Assembly (NCBI GenBank): GCA_934101115.1
Contig: CAKOPW010000029.1
Coordinates: 1 to 12,528, forward strand
Length of the DNA stretch: 12,528 nucleotides
Direction: 5' to 3'
From: an uncultured Bacilli bacterium
Lineage (GTDB): Bacteria; Bacillota_I; Bacilli_A; RF39; UBA660
A program made the position numbers and the translations under genes. Positions 7,494-12,453 of the stretch are shown in pieces (within the stretch, counting starts at the first letter, position 1; the number at the start of each line of letters is the position of its first letter). Under the pieces are notes generated by a model. That model was not told where the DNA came from. It did not search any database and worked only from the letters and a program-made list of their open reading frames with translations.

Positions 7494-7907
7494 ATGAAAA
7501 TAGATTTGTTTAAACTAAATAATTTAGGCGAAGTAACACTTGACAGTGATATTTCATTTGATGAATCATACTATATTAATGCAGGAATAAGGAAAATAAA
7601 CAATTTACATGTATCTGGAACTATTAAAATAGATTATGATGATTGTTTAATAAGCGATATCGATGTAATAGGTGAATTTATACTTCCATGTGCAGTCAGC
7701 TTAGAAGATGTTTCTTATCCAATTAATGTAAAAATCGAAGAAAATATGGGAAAATTTGAAGATTTTTATAATAAAAACAAAAATACACTTGATATTTTGC
7801 CATTTATATGGGAAAATATTGTATCGGAAGTCCCTATACGTGTTGTAAAAGAAGAACATAAGAATGTTCAACTAAAAGGCGAAGGTTGGGAAGTTATAAG
7901 CGATTAA
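7494..7907 (+). CDS. yceD: YceD/DUF177 family protein
   Basis: A 137-aa protein of the DUF177 (YceD) family, which is typically encoded just before rpmF and has been linked to 23S rRNA accumulation or ribosome assembly in bacteria and plants. It is recognised by the paired-strand core (INNLHVSGTIKIDYDDCL, then IGEFILPCAVSLEDVSYPI), an acidic linker and the C-terminal helix LDILPFIWENIVSEVPIRVV, plus the adjacent L32 gene. The two Cys (in DDCL and LPCA) stand where family members often have a Cys or Arg pair. It starts 2 nt after the yneF stop, so the three genes form a tight operon. The sequence is divergent, but synteny makes the call firm. Confidence 0.85.
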   Translation: MKIDLFKLNNLGEVTLDSDISFDESYYINAGIRKINNLHVSGTIKIDYDDCLISDIDVIGEFILPCAVSLEDVSYPINVKIEENMGKFEDFYNKNKNTLDILPFIWENIVSEVPIRVVKEEHKNVQLKGEGWEVISD

Positions 7908-7931
7908 TAGTCGAAGGAAGGAGTGGAAATT

Positions 7932-8117
7932 ATGGCAGTTCCATTTAGAAGAACTAGTATAACTAAAAAGAGAATGCGTCGTACTCATTTAAAGAAAGCA
8001 TTACCAGGTGTAATTGCTTGTCCAAAATGTGGTGCTCCTATTAAAGCACATAGAGCATGTCCAAAATGTGGAAATTACAAAGGAAAAAAAGTAATCGAAA
8101 CTGAAAACGAAGAATAG
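7932..8117 (+). CDS. rpmF: Large-subunit ribosomal protein bL32
   Basis: This 61-aa protein begins MAVPFRRTS, the classic L32 N-terminus, continues with basic KKRMRRTHLKK and carries a four-Cys zinc site CPKC...CPKC (Cys30, 33, 43, 46), so it is the zinc-binding (C+) form. I chose ATG 7932, not the in-frame GTG at 7923, because the latter overlaps the ribosome site AAGGAG (7918-7923) and would add residues foreign to the family. It follows yceD by 24 nt, the usual order in bacteria, and is closed by a strong terminator. Confidence 0.97.
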   Translation: MAVPFRRTSITKKRMRRTHLKKALPGVIACPKCGAPIKAHRACPKCGNYKGKKVIETENEE

Positions 8118-8123
8118 TAATTT

Positions 8124-8147
8124 AAAGACTTTTTAAGTCTTTTTTTT
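8124..8147 (+). terminator. Terminator after rpmF
   Basis: The perfect 8-bp stem AAAGACTT (8124-8131) and AAGTCTTT (8135-8142) has a 3-nt loop and a T run to 8147. It lies 6 nt after the rpmF stop. Confidence 0.88.
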
Positions 8148-8159
8148 ATTAATCAAATT

Positions 8160-8168
8160 TGCTATAAT
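8160..8168 (+). promoter_or_regulatory. Extended -10 element for the 8190-9436 pair
   Basis: TGC (8160-8162) followed by TATAAT (8163-8168). No good -35 is visible because the expected region is the T run of the preceding terminator, so this would rely on the extended -10. It is 21 nt before the ATG at 8190. Confidence 0.5.
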
Positions 8169-8189
8169 TTAAATGGAAGGTATGATTTC

Positions 8190-8546
8190 ATGAATAAAAA
8201 CAAACAAGTTTTGAAACATTGTCCTAACTTTTATAAAATAATGGATTTTGAATATTATGAAGATGATGTTTTATCAGAAAAAATAATAAATGTTTATCAT
8301 GATTTTGTTTTTAAAGTAGATGTTAATGATAAAAAAAGTGTTACTAAATTAGAGCAAATTGATTTTATTATTAATAAATATATAGATGACTACTTTTTTA
8401 GAAAAGAATTAAAAGCAGAAATGAATAGAATAAGAATAAGAAAGGGACAAGATATATTAGAGGCCATAGTTGATTGGATTATCAAAGTATTCGATAATTA
8501 TGAAATTGGCTATACTAGAAACATATATTTTTCAAGGTGGATATAA
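8190..8546 (+). CDS. Unrecognised small protein, 118 aa
   Basis: I do not recognise this protein. It is rich in aromatic residues (FYKIMDFEYYEDD, YIDDYFF, YTRNIYFSRW) and appears alpha-helical with alternating acidic and basic patches (KELKAEMNRIRIRK). No signal peptide or membrane span is present, so it should be cytosolic. ATG 8190 is preceded by GGAAGG (8175-8180). Its TAA stop (8544-8546) overlaps the ATG of the next gene by one base, and its final codons contain that gene's ribosome site AAGGTGG, so translation of the two is coupled. This hints that it may work with the membrane-anchored Ig-like protein downstream, but no motif shows how. Confidence 0.75.
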   Translation: MNKNKQVLKHCPNFYKIMDFEYYEDDVLSEKIINVYHDFVFKVDVNDKKSVTKLEQIDFIINKYIDDYFFRKELKAEMNRIRIRKGQDILEAIVDWIIKVFDNYEIGYTRNIYFSRWI

Positions 8547-9436
8547 TGGAAGAAGATTTTTATATAGAGGATAGCAATCCTAAAAAGGTTGTATTTTCAA
8601 TTATTGTTTTTATTTTAATAATTGGAGCTCTAGTTGGATTATTTTATTTCTATCGTTTTAAAAATGAAGTATTTATAAAAAGCAATATTAAACTAGAACT
8701 TGGAAGTGAAATAAATAAAGATATCAATTTCTATTTAAAGAAAGAAGTAAAGAATACTGACGATTATGATATTGATCTTTCAAATATTCCTGTTGTTGAT
8801 GGAAAATTAAGTGAAGTTGGTAAATTTACGATTAGAATAAAACATAACAATAAGTATAAGTCAAAGAAAATAAGTGTTGTTGATACAACTAAACCTGAGG
8901 TTTCTGTTCAAGACTTAAAGGTTGGCGTTAATGAAGATTATGATATCGGTGATTTTGTTACAAAATGTGAAGACTTATCAAGACCATGTGCTGTTTATTA
9001 TGCTGATGATAACTCAGCAGAACTTCAAAAAAACAAAGGAGAATATAAATTCGATATAAAGGTTTGTGATAGTTATAATAACTGTGTTACTTCTCCTGTT
9101 AAATTAAGTGTTTTAGAAAATTATAGTTATGAAAGTATAAAAGAAAATGATACATCTTATGATCATGTTGATGAAGACTATAGTGATTTTAATAAAAATA
9201 TATTCCTAAAATTTACACATGCTGTTAACTCTGATGAGGTTGAAAATGGCGAATTTGGAAGTGAATTCCAAGATATGGCAGCAACTGACTTCAATGAATA
9301 TTTGTCTGAAGATGATAAGATTTATTCAATTACATCTACTGAAATAGTTTATGTCTATAATAAATATAATTATGTTATTGGATGTGCCATAAGAGTAAAG
9401 CTTTCAAATGGAGAATATCGATATCTAACGAAGTAA
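8546..9436 (+). CDS. Membrane-anchored protein with Ig-like (DUF5011-type) domains
   Basis: About 296 aa: a short acidic cytoplasmic N-terminus with PKK before a single membrane helix (VVFSIIVFILIIGALVGLFYFY, about residues 15-36), so the rest should be outside. The outer part has an Ig-like repeat (IKLELGSEINKDI ... KISVVD), then TTKPEVSVQD, the typical opening of a second DUF5011-like domain, with two close Cys pairs (CEDLSRPC and CDSYNNC) that could form disulfides. The C-terminal ~100 residues match nothing I know. I chose ATG 8546 because AAGGTGG (8534-8540) is well placed for it and falls inside the alternative GTG 8537. Its stop codon is part of the terminator stem. The role is probably surface or adhesive, but this is not shown. 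Confidence 0.75.
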   Translation: MEEDFYIEDSNPKKVVFSIIVFILIIGALVGLFYFYRFKNEVFIKSNIKLELGSEINKDINFYLKKEVKNTDDYDIDLSNIPVVDGKLSEVGKFTIRIKHNNKYKSKKISVVDTTKPEVSVQDLKVGVNEDYDIGDFVTKCEDLSRPCAVYYADDNSAELQKNKGEYKFDIKVCDSYNNCVTSPVKLSVLENYSYESIKENDTSYDHVDEDYSDFNKNIFLKFTHAVNSDEVENGEFGSEFQDMAATDFNEYLSEDDKIYSITSTEIVYVYNKYNYVIGCAIRVKLSNGEYRYLTK

Positions 9437-9458
9437 TGATTAAATCATTGCTTTTTTT
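9435..9458 (+). terminator. Terminator overlapping the stop of the Ig-like gene
   Basis: AATGAT (9435-9440) pairs with ATCATT (9444-9449), followed by GC and seven T (9452-9458). The TAA stop (9434-9436) contributes to the 5' arm. The stem is short and AT-rich, so strength is moderate. Confidence 0.6.
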
Positions 9459-9498
9459 AGCTTCAAAATTATGTTAATATATTAAGAAAGGTGAAATT

Positions 9499-10482
9499 AT
9501 GACAATAAATATATTGTATACAATTAATGGCAAATATAAAAATTTTATGTTAGCTTCGTGCATATCTATGCTTATCAATAATCCTGATAAAACATTCAAT
9601 GTACACATAATTGTTTCGGACTTTACAAAATTTGATTATGATTTTTGTGAGAATGTTTTAAAAGATTATAAAAATGTTAGATGGAAATTTTATCAATTGG
9701 AAAGTTTTAACATTGAAAAGTATGGAATCCCTGACTGGCGTGGAAGTCAAATAGGTAATGCTAGATTATTTTTTCAAGAATTCCTTGATTTATCAGGAGT
9801 AGATAAACTCCTTTATTTAGATGCTGATACAATTATAGTTAGTGATTTAGCAAATCTGATGACTTATGATGGTGTAATAAACGCATCATTGGACATTAAT
9901 TTAAAAAGAAGATTAAAAAACACCGGTTTATCACAATATTTTAATAGTGGAGTATTATTATTTGACATCAAAAAATGGGTGACTGAGGATCTAGAAAAGC
10001 AAATTGCTGATTTTTGCTTTTCACATGATATAAGTAGATTTAGGTTACCAGATCAAGATGTGATTAACTATGGATTAACAGACTATATCGATAGGATTCC
10101 TTTCAAATATAATATTAATCCTTATGCTTTTTTAGGAAATTTTACGAAGTTTTATTTTAAAGATGGAAAAAGAATTATGTCTTACAAAGAAATTATTGAT
10201 GATATCGAAAATCCAGCAATTTATCATTTATATGGATTCAGTAAGGTAAAGCCATGGACTGTCAATAAAACAAACCCTTTGAACAACGTTTTTGATCAAT
10301 ACATCAAATTAGTAGATGAAAACTTTAAAAAAGAAGAACTGACTGGGATATGGAAGTTGCTAGGAGAATATGAAATTTTAATGTATGCAGCTCTTATAGC
10401 TCCTGACTGTCTACCTGAAAGTACTGTGTACAAAATCAAAGAATGCCTTAATTTATTAAAAAAAGCACAAAAAAGTAATTGA
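9499..10482 (+). CDS. Family 8 glycosyltransferase
   Basis: This 327-aa protein has the GT8 (GT-A fold, retaining) motifs: an N-terminal strand INILYTINGKY, then NARLFFQEFL before LLYLDADTIIV with the metal- and sugar-nucleotide-binding DAD (108-110), YFNSGVLLFDIKKW (NSG at 149-151), LPDQDVINYGL (DQD at 185-187) and the closing IYHLYGFSKVKPW (His243, KPW). It is soluble, with no membrane helix. GT8 enzymes add hexoses to surface polysaccharides, lipid sugars or teichoic acids; the acceptor here cannot be told because no other cell-wall gene is in the window. ATG 9499 follows AAAGGTG. TAATAT (9475-9480) with TGT before it is a weak candidate -10. The stop TGA lies inside the -35 box of the tRNA promoter. 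Confidence 0.9.
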   Translation: MTINILYTINGKYKNFMLASCISMLINNPDKTFNVHIIVSDFTKFDYDFCENVLKDYKNVRWKFYQLESFNIEKYGIPDWRGSQIGNARLFFQEFLDLSGVDKLLYLDADTIIVSDLANLMTYDGVINASLDINLKRRLKNTGLSQYFNSGVLLFDIKKWVTEDLEKQIADFCFSHDISRFRLPDQDVINYGLTDYIDRIPFKYNINPYAFLGNFTKFYFKDGKRIMSYKEIIDDIENPAIYHLYGFSKVKPWTVNKTNPLNNVFDQYIKLVDENFKKEELTGIWKLLGEYEILMYAALIAPDCLPESTVYKIKECLNLLKKAQKSN

Positions 10483-10508
10483 CTTTAAAGAGCAAATTAT
10501 GTTATTAT
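10479..10508 (+). promoter_or_regulatory. tRNA-Met promoter
   Basis: TTGACT (10479-10484), an 18-nt spacer and TATTAT (10503-10508), with an extended TGT at 10500-10502. The -35 overlaps the stop codon of the glycosyltransferase gene. The predicted start is about 10 nt before the mature tRNA 5' end. Confidence 0.75.
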
Positions 10509-10524
10509 TAATTTGCTTACTTAT

Positions 10525-10601
10525 GGCGATGTAGCTCAGCTGGCTAGAGCGATCGGTTCATACCCGATAGGTCGGGGGTTCGATCCCCTCCGTCGCTACC
10601 A
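10525..10601 (+). tRNA. tRNA-Met(CAT), elongator type
   Basis: A 77-nt cloverleaf with acceptor GGCGATG/CGTCGCT (first pair G-U), D arm GCTC...GAGC, anticodon stem ATCGG/CCGAT with loop TTCATAC and anticodon CAT, T arm GGGGG/CCCTC (one G-U pair) with loop TTCGATC, discriminator A and encoded CCA. The body is close to the Bacillus elongator tRNA-Met. It lacks the initiator hallmark of three G-C pairs in the anticodon stem and is unlike the CAT-bearing tRNA-Ile2, so an elongator is most likely. Confidence 0.93.
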
Positions 10602-10610
10602 GGAGAAATT

Positions 10611-10641
10611 AAACTAATTCAGAGATGAGTTAGTTTTTTTT
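10611..10641 (+). terminator. Terminator after tRNA-Met
   Basis: A 10-bp stem AAACTAATTC (10611-10620) with GAGTTAGTTT (10627-10636), one G-U pair, a 6-nt loop and eight T (10634-10641). It is a strong terminator and marks the end of the ordinary gene block. Confidence 0.9.
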
Positions 10642-10934
10642 GCGGTTACAAAAAATTATTCAAAAGATAAAAGAAATTTAATTAATATAAGATATTATCA
10701 CGGATATAAAGGATATAGATATATTAATAATCCTCAAAATAGAATTAAAACATCAAATTTTAATGAAATAGTTTTTGTTGTTGAGTTTGATTCTAAAGTA
10801 AAGAGTTTATTAATGATTATGAAAAGCTAATAGAAGAATTCAAAAATAAAATTCCTATTAACATTTATAATCAAGTCTTGGAGACTAATACTAAGAAAAA
10901 ACTACATGATTTAAGAAATTTTATAAAAAAATAA
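10642..10934 (+). pseudogene. Remnant of an Abi_2-type (abortive infection) gene
   Basis: Two reading frames together encode a broken protein. The first, open with no start codon up to TAA 10828-10830, reads LINIRYYHGYKGYRYI, then FNEIVFVVEFDSKVKSLL. This resembles the conserved N-terminal region of Abi_2 proteins (an NYY..GYK motif, then FxEIxxxxxFDxxLKSL). Near 10806-10812 the sequence resumes in another frame as NDYEKLIEEFKNKIP, INIYNQVLE and ends LHDLRNFIKK at TAA 10932-10934, which resembles the family's C-terminal end. Intact Abi_2 proteins are about 300 aa, so both the start and most of the middle are missing. It is not a working gene. It suggests a former phage-defence gene beside the tRNA. 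The family assignment comes from remembered motif similarity. Confidence 0.5.
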
Positions 10935-10954
10935 TGATTTTATTGCATTATTTT
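10932..10954 (+). terminator. Possible weak terminator at the end of the remnant
   Basis: TAATG (10932-10936) pairs with CATTA (10946-10950), followed by a short T run. The stop codon of the remnant forms the 5' arm. At five base pairs it is weak and may be chance in AT-rich DNA. Confidence 0.3.
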
Positions 10955-10983
10955 ACCGGTTATAGCATATTATATTTGCAAAT

Positions 10984-11044
10984 GGCGATGGAGTATCTTC
11001 GGATTTCATCTGAGCAAGTTGGATGCGTCTGACTTGCTTTTTTT
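10984..11044 (+). ncRNA. Compact two-hairpin RNA element ending in a terminator
   Basis: No gene covers this stretch, yet it is locally richer in GC and highly structured. Hairpin 1 spans 10987-11010: GATGGA pairs with TTTCATC-side bases, a GT bulge follows, then ATC/GAT closes a C(UUCG)G tetraloop, one of the most stable known. Hairpin 2 spans 11013-11038: AGCAAGT/ACTTGCT extended by T-G, G-T, G-C and A-T to a UGCG loop, followed by seven T (11038-11044). A possible promoter upstream is TTGCAT (10943-10948) with TATTAT (10968-10973), though the 19-nt spacer is long. A ~65-nt RNA or a strong double terminator are both possible. It matches no RNA family I can name. Confidence 0.45.
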
Positions 11045-11054
11045 GCATATATTA

Positions 11055-11083
11055 TTGACAAAAAAAACACAAAAATTTATAAT
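11055..11083 (+). promoter_or_regulatory. Consensus sigma-70 promoter for the HTH gene
   Basis: Perfect TTGACA (11055-11060), a 17-nt A-rich spacer and perfect TATAAT (11078-11083). It is the only fully consensus promoter in the window. The predicted start near 11090 leaves a leader of about 145 nt before the ATG at 11234. Confidence 0.88.
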
Positions 11084-11089
11084 GAATTT

Positions 11090-11233
11090 ACAATTTAAAT
11101 ATTTATGCGGATTCCTAGCAAAGTTTATCCATTATGGCCTAAAGGGTAGGAAAATGATTACAAAATGTGGAAAATGATATTCTGAACATTTTGAAATTGA
11201 ACAATTTAGTTCGGATTAGAGGAGGTCAATCGT
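11090..11233 (+). promoter_or_regulatory. Long structured leader of the HTH gene (candidate cis-regulatory RNA)
   Basis: The leader has an outer stem TTCCTA (11112-11117) with TAGGAA (11147-11152). It encloses an inner stem TTTA/TAAA (11124-11127, 11140-11143) and CCA/TGG (11129-11131, 11135-11137), leaving unpaired GCAAAG and GGG on the two sides. Downstream lie AAAATG/CATTTT (11171-11176, 11187-11192) and GAAC/GTTC (11199-11202, 11209-11212). A 10-nt direct repeat GGAAAATGAT occurs at 11149 and 11169. The leader ends in a strong ribosome site within AGAGGAGGTC (11218-11227). No riboswitch family I know fits. It could be a regulatory RNA or hold operator DNA for the encoded HTH protein. Confidence 0.45.
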
Positions 11234-11602
11234 ATGAATACGAAGATAACAGAATATTTAAATTGTAGTGAATCAAAGAGTTTCAAAGACACATTATTTT
11301 CATTTATTGACAATAGTAATCTTAGTGATTCTGAGGTTTATAAAAAAGCAGATATTGATAGAAAATTATTTTCTAAAATAAGATGTGGTAAAAATTATAT
11401 TCCCAGAAGGAATGTAATCATTAAACTTGGACTTGCTTTAGATCTATCCAAAAAAGATTTCGAAAAACTCTTAAAATCTGGAGGATATACTCTAAGTGAA
11501 AATAAGTTTGATCTTATTATCTCATGTTGCTTAGAAAATAATGTTTACGATCTTGAATCAGTAAATGACTATTTATTTGCTTATTGTAACGCTACTCTGT
11601 AG
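11234..11602 (+). CDS. Stand-alone HTH protein like the C-terminal domain of macrodomain ADP-ribose hydrolases
   Basis: This 122-aa protein carries a divergent helix-turn-helix region (~31-56: LSDSEVYKKADIDRKLFSKI, then CGKNYIPRR), a helix LGLALDLSKKDFEKLLKSGGY (65-85) and the ending KFDLIISCCLENN, YDLESVNDYLFAY. This layout is familiar from Firmicutes proteins where it is fused behind a macrodomain (protein-ADP-ribose hydrolase type) or other conflict-related domains, with motifs such as DVEVYKKANIDRKLFSKI and RAGYALS. Here there is no partner domain, only about 15 extra N-terminal residues. DNA or RNA binding is likely but unproven. It has a consensus promoter, a long leader and a strong ribosome site, and its stop codon lies within a terminator, so it is an independent unit. 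Four cysteines are unusual for such a small protein. Confidence 0.75.
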   Translation: MNTKITEYLNCSESKSFKDTLFSFIDNSNLSDSEVYKKADIDRKLFSKIRCGKNYIPRRNVIIKLGLALDLSKKDFEKLLKSGGYTLSENKFDLIISCCLENNVYDLESVNDYLFAYCNATL

Positions 11603-11612
11603 TGTTTTTTTT
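11588..11612 (+). terminator. Terminator overlapping the stop codon of the HTH gene
   Basis: AACGCTAC (11588-11595) pairs with GTAGTGTT (11599-11606) with one G-U pair and a TCT loop, followed by T to 11612. The TAG stop (11600-11602) and the last codons form the hairpin. Confidence 0.82.
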
Positions 11613-11629
11613 GTCGCCAAAAAAGCGAC
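11613..11629 (+). repeat. Inverted repeat GTCGC/GCGAC between the last two genes
   Basis: GTCGC (11613-11617) and GCGAC (11625-11629) flank a CAAAAAA spacer immediately after the T run of the terminator. The T run precedes rather than follows it, so it is not a second terminator in either direction. It lies upstream of the possible promoter of the next gene and could be an operator or the first RNA hairpin; nothing in the sequence decides. Confidence 0.4.
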
Positions 11630-11685
11630 CATTTCAACGTAATATTAGTGTATTATATATTTAGTCAAAGGGAGAGTGAATATAT

Positions 11686-12186
11686 ATGAAAACAAATATT
11701 TCAGCATTAATGAATTTAATATCAGAGGAAGAAAAATGTATAAATAATAGCATTTATACTATTAAAGGATTATCCATTAATACAACCATTGAGGAATTAG
11801 ATGGAAGAGTAAACATAATAGAAGATAACAAGGAATCATTTGATTTAGAACTAAAAGAATTAGAAACAAAAGTTTCGGAATTATCAAGATTAAAAGCTTT
11901 ATTATATGAAAAAAATAATTCATTTAAATTAACGGATGGAAGAACCATTCAACAGGCAATAGTTGATAATACTAACTTGAGAAAACTAAAAAATGCTTAC
12001 GAGCAATTATTGTTATCAAAAAATTCAAAAAGACGAGTTACTGAAGTTAATAATTCATATTTTGAATGTAAAAGTATCAATTTTGATACTAATGAAATAA
12101 AGAAAAAATTAATTGAGGTTGAGAATAAAATTCAAAAAACTGATTTTGAGATTTCTAAGCTAAATTCAATAGAATTTGAAATTTAA
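11686..12186 (+). CDS. DIP1984/septicolysin-like coiled-coil protein
   Basis: This 166-aa, largely helical protein has heptad-like stretches at ~36-76 (IEELDGRVNIIEDN, then LKELETKVSELSRLKALL) and ~134-160 (NEIKKKLIEVENKIQKTDFEI). Between them is LTDGRTIQQAIVDNTNLRKLKNAYEQLL (82-109), which matches the DGRT-L..A...R..L.. pattern of DIP1984-family proteins. That family usually also has a Ser/Arg-rich loop and a final VD...L....D.L......LD..IQ helix, both visible here (SKRRV; INFDTNEIKKKL). The family, sometimes labelled septicolysin, has no firmly established role. ATG 11686 has AAAGGGAGAG upstream. A weak promoter (TTTCAA 11632, TATATT 11656) may drive it. It sits in the accessory-looking part of the window. 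Confidence 0.65.
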   Translation: MKTNISALMNLISEEEKCINNSIYTIKGLSINTTIEELDGRVNIIEDNKESFDLELKELETKVSELSRLKALLYEKNNSFKLTDGRTIQQAIVDNTNLRKLKNAYEQLLLSKNSKRRVTEVNNSYFECKSINFDTNEIKKKLIEVENKIQKTDFEISKLNSIEFEI

Positions 12187-12407
12187 ATAAAGTGGTTTCA
12201 TTAAGATATTTTATGAATTAAATAGAATATAAAGTTTCTAGCCACTGCATTTCAACATTTTCTTTTATAAATTTTTATAAATGCTATTTATATTATAAGT
12301 TATTATTTTGTTATATGTTTAATTCATAGTTTATGATTTATATTCTGTTTACATATTATAAGTATTAAAAAAAGATGGTTTGATATTAATGAACTTGTTG
12401 GAATGCT
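12187..12407 (+). other. AT-rich stretch with no convincing gene
   Basis: Extremely AT-rich DNA (runs such as TTTATAAATTTTTATAAATG) with no open frame that has a start codon and ribosome site. A short open stretch ending at TAA 12417 reads KKRWFDINELVGMLRL and could be the tail of a decayed gene, but it has no start. No terminator is seen directly after the 12186 stop, so the transcript of the DIP1984-like gene may run to the hairpin at 12408. Confidence 0.5.
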
Positions 12408-12453
12408 AAGACTATAACATCTAAAGCGTAGGCATGATGTTATAGTCTTTTTT
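12408..12453 (+). terminator. Very strong intrinsic terminator
   Basis: A 14-bp perfect stem, AAGACTATAACATC (12408-12421) with GATGTTATAGTCTT (12436-12449), a 14-nt loop and a T run to 12453. It works for + strand transcripts; on the - strand no T run follows. It is the longest perfect stem in the window. Confidence 0.87.

Noticed and set aside
10984..10994. GGCGATGGAGT resembles the 5' start of fluoride (crcB) riboswitches.
   Set aside because: The pairing CGCC and the later CTCCTACC-type pseudoknot partner are absent, and no fluoride transporter gene follows.
11112..11152. GCAAAG...GGCCTAAAG in the leader recalls parts of the c-di-GMP-I riboswitch.
   Set aside because: The GGCAAACC half and the second tetraloop-receptor helix are missing, the arms do not pair as in that family, and the downstream gene has no c-di-GMP link.
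11149..11192. Type III toxin-antitoxin repeat RNA.
   Set aside because: Only two 10-nt repeats are present, and the downstream protein has HTH-type motifs rather than a ToxN-type nuclease pattern.
10611..11650. Possible tRNA attachment-site duplication marking an integrated element.
   Set aside because: No direct repeat of the tRNA-Met 3' end (TTCGATCCCCTCCG...) was found downstream in the window, and no integrase gene is present.
11754..11948. - strand frame opposite the DIP1984-like gene.
   Set aside because: No ribosome site or promoter; the + frame has family motifs.
12301..12345. AT-rich repeats as a replication origin or CRISPR array.
   Set aside because: No regular repeat-spacer pattern and no clustered DnaA boxes were seen.
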